From: Pseudomonadota bacterium
Lineage (GTDB): Bacteria; Pseudomonadota; Alphaproteobacteria; Dongiales; Dongiaceae
Length of the DNA stretch: 64,000 nucleotides
NCBI GenBank assembly: GCA_021792365.1
Contig: JAJYUT010000001.1
Location: 496,001-560,000, forward strand
Direction: 5' to 3'
Below the pieces are notes generated by a model, which did no database searches, had not been told where the DNA came from, and saw only the letters and a list, made by a program, of their open reading frames with translations. Of the stretch, positions 60,957-64,000 are shown piece by piece. The translations under genes and the position numbers were made by a program. Within the stretch, counting starts at the first letter, position 1. Each line of letters opens with the position of its first letter.

Positions 60957-61478
60957 TTATTCCGTCGATGAGTGGCGTCGGATCGCATAAAGCGCGCTCC
61001 TCGCCCCCTCTAGCTCGATTTCCCTGTCAAACCTCAGCCCTACCCGCATCGCCGTCTTGATCGAGGCCGTATGCGTCGGATCGATCAGCGCGATCAGCCG
61101 CTTCAGCCCCAGTGTTTCGAGCCCGTACAGCACCAGCGCCCGCGCGGCTTCGGCGCCGAGGCCCTGGCGCTGCCAGGGCTTGGCGATCAGGTAGGCGATC
61201 TCCACCTCGTCCACGCCGTCGATTTTCCAGGGAAGCAGGCCGCTGCGGCCGATGAATTGGCTGGTCGGTTTGTGGATGGTGGCCCAGAGGCCAAGCTCGG
61301 GATGGTCGGGGTGGCCGTTCCGGAACCATTCCAGCTCCTCCCGCGTCTCCTCCAGTGTCAGCGTGCCTTCAGGGAAATAGCGGCGGATGTCAGGATCGCG
61401 ATAGAGCGCGTATAGATCATCGAGATCGCCCGGCACCAGGCACCGCATCAGAAGGCGTTCGGTCTCGAGAATTGTCAT
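60957..61478 (-). CDS. GNAT family N-acetyltransferase (RimJ/RimL type)
   Basis: A 173-residue acetyltransferase: ETERLLMRCLVPGDLDDLYALY start, IGRSGLLPWKIDGVDEVEIAYLI core strands and the acetyl-CoA loop WQRQGLGAEAARALVLYGLE (Q/R-x-x-G-x-G/A). The C-terminus LKRLIALIDPTHTASIKTAMRVGL follows the RimJ/RimL pattern. Likely acetylates an amine on a protein or small molecule. It lies 17 nt past the cytochrome c stop on the same strand, so may be the third gene of that operon. Confidence 0.92.
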   Translation of the reverse strand: MTILETERLLMRCLVPGDLDDLYALYRDPDIRRYFPEGTLTLEETREELEWFRNGHPDHPELGLWATIHKPTSQFIGRSGLLPWKIDGVDEVEIAYLIAKPWQRQGLGAEAARALVLYGLETLGLKRLIALIDPTHTASIKTAMRVGLRFDREIELEGARSALYAIRRHSSTE

Positions 61479-61495
61479 GCCGCCTCATAGCACGG

Positions 61496-61825
61496 CTACT
61501 CCGGCACCTGCACCGAGATCTTGATCTGCGAATACCAGGCCGAGACGTTCTCCATCGCCGTGTCGTCGAGCGACTGCGCGATGATGGACATCTGCTCGTG
61601 CTTGCGCTCGCCGCTTTTGAAAGCCTTGAGCTGGCGGACGAGGTATCCGACGTTCTCGCCGGCCAAATGCGGCGCGTCGGGGACCTTGGCGATGCCGTCC
61701 ACGCCGTGGCAGACGGCGCAGGTGCCTTGCGCTACCTTCTTGCCGGCTGCGGGGTCGGCGGCGAACGCCGTGCTGGCCGCGAAGGCGGCTAAAATGAGCG
61801 CCGCCGCTGCAACTGGATGCTTCAT
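61496..61825 (-). CDS. Class I c-type cytochrome
   Basis: A 109-residue periplasmic cytochrome c with signal peptide (cleavage near AFAAD, residue 23), haem motif CAVCH at 36-40 and a methionine in KHEQMSII as probable sixth ligand. GGAGCGATG precedes the ATG at 61825. It lies 51 nt after the sorbosone-dehydrogenase-like gene on the same strand, so it likely accepts electrons from that enzyme. Its 3' end has been duplicated at 60639-60777. Confidence 0.92.
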   Translation of the reverse strand: MKHPVAAAALILAAFAASTAFAADPAAGKKVAQGTCAVCHGVDGIAKVPDAPHLAGENVGYLVRQLKAFKSGERKHEQMSIIAQSLDDTAMENVSAWYSQIKISVQVPE

Positions 61826-61876
61826 ATCATCGCTCCGGAGAAAACGGGCCGCGGCGTGAGCCGCGGCCCGATCCAA

Positions 61877-63151
61877 CTACTGCTCGTAGGAGATGCGATA
61901 GACCGCTCCGGCGAAGTCGTCGGAGACGAGGATCGAGCCGTCGCGCAATTGCGCGATGTCGACCGGACGGCCGATATATTCGCCGTCCTGGGTCAGCCAG
62001 CCGGCGGCGAATTCCTGCTGCTCGCCGGCCGCGGTGCCGTCCTCATTCAGCGGCGTGAACAGCACGCGCGCGCCGACCGGCACGGTGCGATTCCACGAAC
62101 CGTGCTGCGCGGTGAACACACCACGCTTGTACTCACTCGGGAACTTGCTGCCGGTGTAGAACAGGAGGCCAAGATCGGCGGCGTGGGCCACCGTCTCCAC
62201 CACCGGCGGCACGGTGTTCGCCGGCGGCTCCATGTCCTTGTAATCGGGAATGCGCACGCTGCCGTTGAGATAGGGGAAGCCGAAATGCTGCCCAGGGCCG
62301 GTGATGCGGTTGAGCTCGCCCGGCGGGGTGTCGTCGCCCAGGCCATCGACCTGGTTGTCGTTGGTCCACAGCTCGCCCGTCGTGGGGTGGAAATCCATGC
62401 CGACCGGGTTGCGCAGGCCGATGGCGTAGACCTCCTTTTCGCTGCCGTCCTGGTTCATGCGGATGATGCCGCCGATCCCGACCTTCTCATACAGCTCCAG
62501 CTTCTCCTTGGGCTGCACGTTGTAGGGCTGGCCGAGCTGGATATAGAGCTTCTTGTCCGGCCCGATGCGGCAGACGCGCGCCGTGTGGTTGAAGCTCTCC
62601 TCCTCCTTCGGAACCAGCTCGCCGTGCTTCACCACCTCGCCGACCGCGATGTCGGGGCTCTCGTAGAAGAACTCCGCCGCCGGGAAGACGAGCACGCGGT
62701 TGCGCTCCGCGATATAGAGGAAGCCGTCCCTGGAGAAGCACGGCCCGTTCGGGATGTCGAACGCGAGCGACGGCGCGAAGCGTTTCACTTCGTCCGCGCT
62801 GCCGTCCTTGTTGCGGTCGGTGATCGCCCACACCGCATCTTTGCGCGTGCCGACGAAGGTGACCACGCCCTGCGGGCCGACGGCGATGTGGCGCGCATCC
62901 GGCACCACGGCATAGAGATTGATCTTGAAGCCCTCGGGCAGCTTGATGCGCTCCAGGTTCTTGCGCAACTGGGCAGCGTAGTCGTCATTCTGCGGCACCG
63001 GCTGGAACGCCTCCATCGGCGTGCCGGTCGATTGCATTGCCGAGAGCTTCTGCAGATTCTCCGTCGGCACCGTCTGCGCCGACTGGGCATAGGCAAGTCC
63101 AGCAAAGGCCATCGCGCCAACGGCGATGGATGAAAGCAAGAGACTCCTCAT
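61877..63151 (-). CDS. PQQ-dependent sugar (L-sorbosone-type) dehydrogenase
   Basis: A 424-residue periplasmic propeller enzyme. Signal peptide (about 1-22), then NLERIKLPEGFKINLYAVVPDARHIAVGPQGVVTFVGTR, GPCFSRDGFLYIAERNRVLVF, GIGGIIRMNQDGSEKEVYAIGLRNPVGMDFHP and WTNDNQVDGLGDDTPPGELN, which match the glucose/sorbosone dehydrogenase family. GGGAGGAG precedes the ATG at 63151. It oxidises an aldehyde or aldose with PQQ and passes electrons to the downstream cytochrome c. It shares the fold with the RTX protein at 35156. Confidence 0.9.
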   Translation of the reverse strand: MRSLLLSSIAVGAMAFAGLAYAQSAQTVPTENLQKLSAMQSTGTPMEAFQPVPQNDDYAAQLRKNLERIKLPEGFKINLYAVVPDARHIAVGPQGVVTFVGTRKDAVWAITDRNKDGSADEVKRFAPSLAFDIPNGPCFSRDGFLYIAERNRVLVFPAAEFFYESPDIAVGEVVKHGELVPKEEESFNHTARVCRIGPDKKLYIQLGQPYNVQPKEKLELYEKVGIGGIIRMNQDGSEKEVYAIGLRNPVGMDFHPTTGELWTNDNQVDGLGDDTPPGELNRITGPGQHFGFPYLNGSVRIPDYKDMEPPANTVPPVVETVAHAADLGLLFYTGSKFPSEYKRGVFTAQHGSWNRTVPVGARVLFTPLNEDGTAAGEQQEFAAGWLTQDGEYIGRPVDIAQLRDGSILVSDDFAGAVYRISYEQ

Positions 63152-63482
63152 TTGCTCCTCCCGTTGTTCGTTATGATGCCCCCATACTCTCCCCTTACGC
63201 TCCCCTGCCGAAACGCTATCACGATGAAACGCCTTTCGCCTATTGATCTGACGGCCAAATGCGTGGGGCGCCGCCTGCGCTGGGCGACCAATCAGGCGAT
63301 TGGCTGCTTGGCCCATCCGAAGCATCCCCTCTCCAGGCCTGGAGGCGCGAGGTCGTCCGCTGACGATCAGCACCCGGGCCGGAGCGCTAACGATTTTCTA
63401 AGCCGCTCTTGCTGGAATTGAGGCCTATTGCCGCGAGGATCGGGAGCAGATCAATGGATATCGGCCGTTCGCCCGTGACGAC
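63152..63482. other. Gap of about 330 nt upstream of the sorbosone dehydrogenase
   Basis: Holds the promoter side of the minus-strand dehydrogenase operon. No gene, clear hairpin or repeat was recognised. Confidence 0.4.
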
Positions 63483-63626
63483 ATGCGGGATGCCACCGGA
63501 GCGACCCAGCGGCGCATCCTGATCGAAACCACCATCGCCAGCGAGCGAAAGAGCGTCGGCATCGCCCATCTGCTGTGGTTCTTCTTCGGGGTGGAGGCCA
63601 CAACGACTATGTCGGCAAGCCCATGA
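63483..63626 (+). pseudogene. Truncated TM2-domain protein remnant
   Basis: A 47-residue frame reading RRILIETTIASERKSVGIAH followed by LLWFFFG, which is the start of a TM2 domain (usually KSxGxAYLLWFFLGGxGAHRFYLG). After FFFG the frame slips; a shifted frame reads GHNDYVGKP, possibly a worn GAHRFYLG. No second helix follows, so it looks like a decayed piece. Confidence 0.5.
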
Positions 63627-63731
63627 CCGAAATCGTGCAGAACGGCTCACCGACCGGATGATCTGGATCGCTGACCTCCCGCATCCCGGCGGCCGCCGGT
63701 CTTCCGTCGACGCCCTCGCCGCGGAGGCGGG

Positions 63732-64000
63732 CTATGCGCTCGCCGCCTCCAGTTGCCGGATATCCGCGGCGGCCAGCGTCAGCCGCGCCGAAACCACCAG
63801 GTCGCCAAGCTGCCTCAGGCTGGTGGCGCTGGCGATCGGGGCGGTCACCTTGGTCATCAGCCATGCGAGGGCGACCTGGGCCGGGGTGGCGCCGTGGCGC
63901 GCCGCCACCGCGTCCAGTGCGTCCAGCACCTTGAAGCCGCGGGCGTTCAGATAAGGCTCGACATCCTCGCCGCGCGGGCTCTGCTTCAGATCGGCCTTGC
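63732..64000 (-). CDS. Aldo/keto reductase, C-terminal part, cut by window edge
   Basis: The visible 88 or so residues are the end of an aldo/keto reductase barrel: ALDAVAARHGATPAQVALAWLM and PIASATSLRQLGDLVVSARLTL with the terminal LEAAS. These are the strand-8 and NADP-phosphate-binding helix of the YajO/Tas-like group. The start lies beyond the window. It would reduce a carbonyl using NADPH; substrate unknown. Confidence 0.88.
   Translation of the reverse strand, partial: KADLKQSPRGEDVEPYLNARGFKVLDALDAVAARHGATPAQVALAWLMTKVTAPIASATSLRQLGDLVVSARLTLAAADIRQLEAASA

Noticed and set aside
1-64000. CRISPR array, prophage, integrase or intact insertion sequence
   Set aside because: No regularly spaced repeats, transposase, integrase or phage structural genes were seen anywhere in the window.

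Overview
The window is about 64 kb of GC-rich, densely packed chromosomal DNA, almost certainly from an alphaproteobacterium and most like a Rhodospirillales-type soil or water organism. The evidence is the mix of gene families: TIGR02186 next to TauE, DUF2333, paired DUF1127 proteins, a BetI/ChoX choline module, a long-form PstC/PstA system, an HWE histidine kinase and a TGCGAAT-type Fur box. No rRNA, tRNA, CRISPR array, intact insertion sequence or prophage was seen. The species cannot be named from the sequence.

Layout. 1-2.5 kb: iron(III)-type ABC permease (cut by the window edge) and its ATPase. 2.7-7.6 kb: HU protein, an ATP-dependent DNA ligase with a small partner gene, a PoxB-like ThDP enzyme and infC, which appears to start at AUA. 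7.6-17.4 kb: a run of single genes (proline dehydrogenase, LysE exporter, DinB, an iron/2OG oxygenase, two DUF1127 proteins facing a LysR regulator, two secreted paralogues, DUF924, YetF-like protein, GST, Bax-inhibitor-1 family). 17.6-28.8 kb: trpS, DUF2333, TauE-TIGR02186-Usp, multicopper oxidase, betI/choX, hydrolase, lipoprotein, bactofilin, EI24 protein. 29-34.8 kb: adenosine-kinase-like protein, typA, homocysteine methyltransferase, ampG, SelW-like protein. 35-37.5 kb: a secreted protein with RTX repeats on both sides of a sugar-dehydrogenase propeller.

37.5-46.6 kb is a complete phosphate-starvation locus read on the minus strand: phoR, pstS, a second PstS domain joined to pstC, pstA, pstB, phoU, phoB. 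Two candidate Pho boxes lie in front of the two PstS genes. PhoR and PhoB would sense and respond to low phosphate, PstSCAB imports it and PhoU couples the two. The PstS-PstC junction is out of frame at a (CG)5 tract, so this is either a slipped fusion gene or an assembly error.

46.6-58 kb: a secreted protein, an ArsR-SRPBCC fusion, a three-gene GntR / PhyH dioxygenase / SAF-domain dehydrogenase operon, an HWE kinase, malic enzyme and mutS. 58-64 kb looks accessory and worn: DUF2199 protein, a BrnT toxin with a stop-interrupted BrnA antitoxin, hemS behind a perfect Fur-like palindrome, decayed pieces of mutS and of a cytochrome c gene, an acetyltransferase, a sorbosone-dehydrogenase-like protein with its cytochrome c, a TM2 remnant and a partial aldo/keto reductase.

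Two 102-bp copies of a bipartite palindromic repeat (near 9.3 and 55.3 kb, opposite orientation) share both arms but not their 26-nt centres. Several gaps hold short copies of the 3' ends of genes from the same window (phoB, mutS, cytochrome c). No wholly new defence or biosynthetic system was recognised. The most unusual items are the PstS-PstC junction, the RTX-propeller-RTX protein, the palindromic repeat, the orphaned BrnT, the infC start and the GntR/PhyH/SAF operon.
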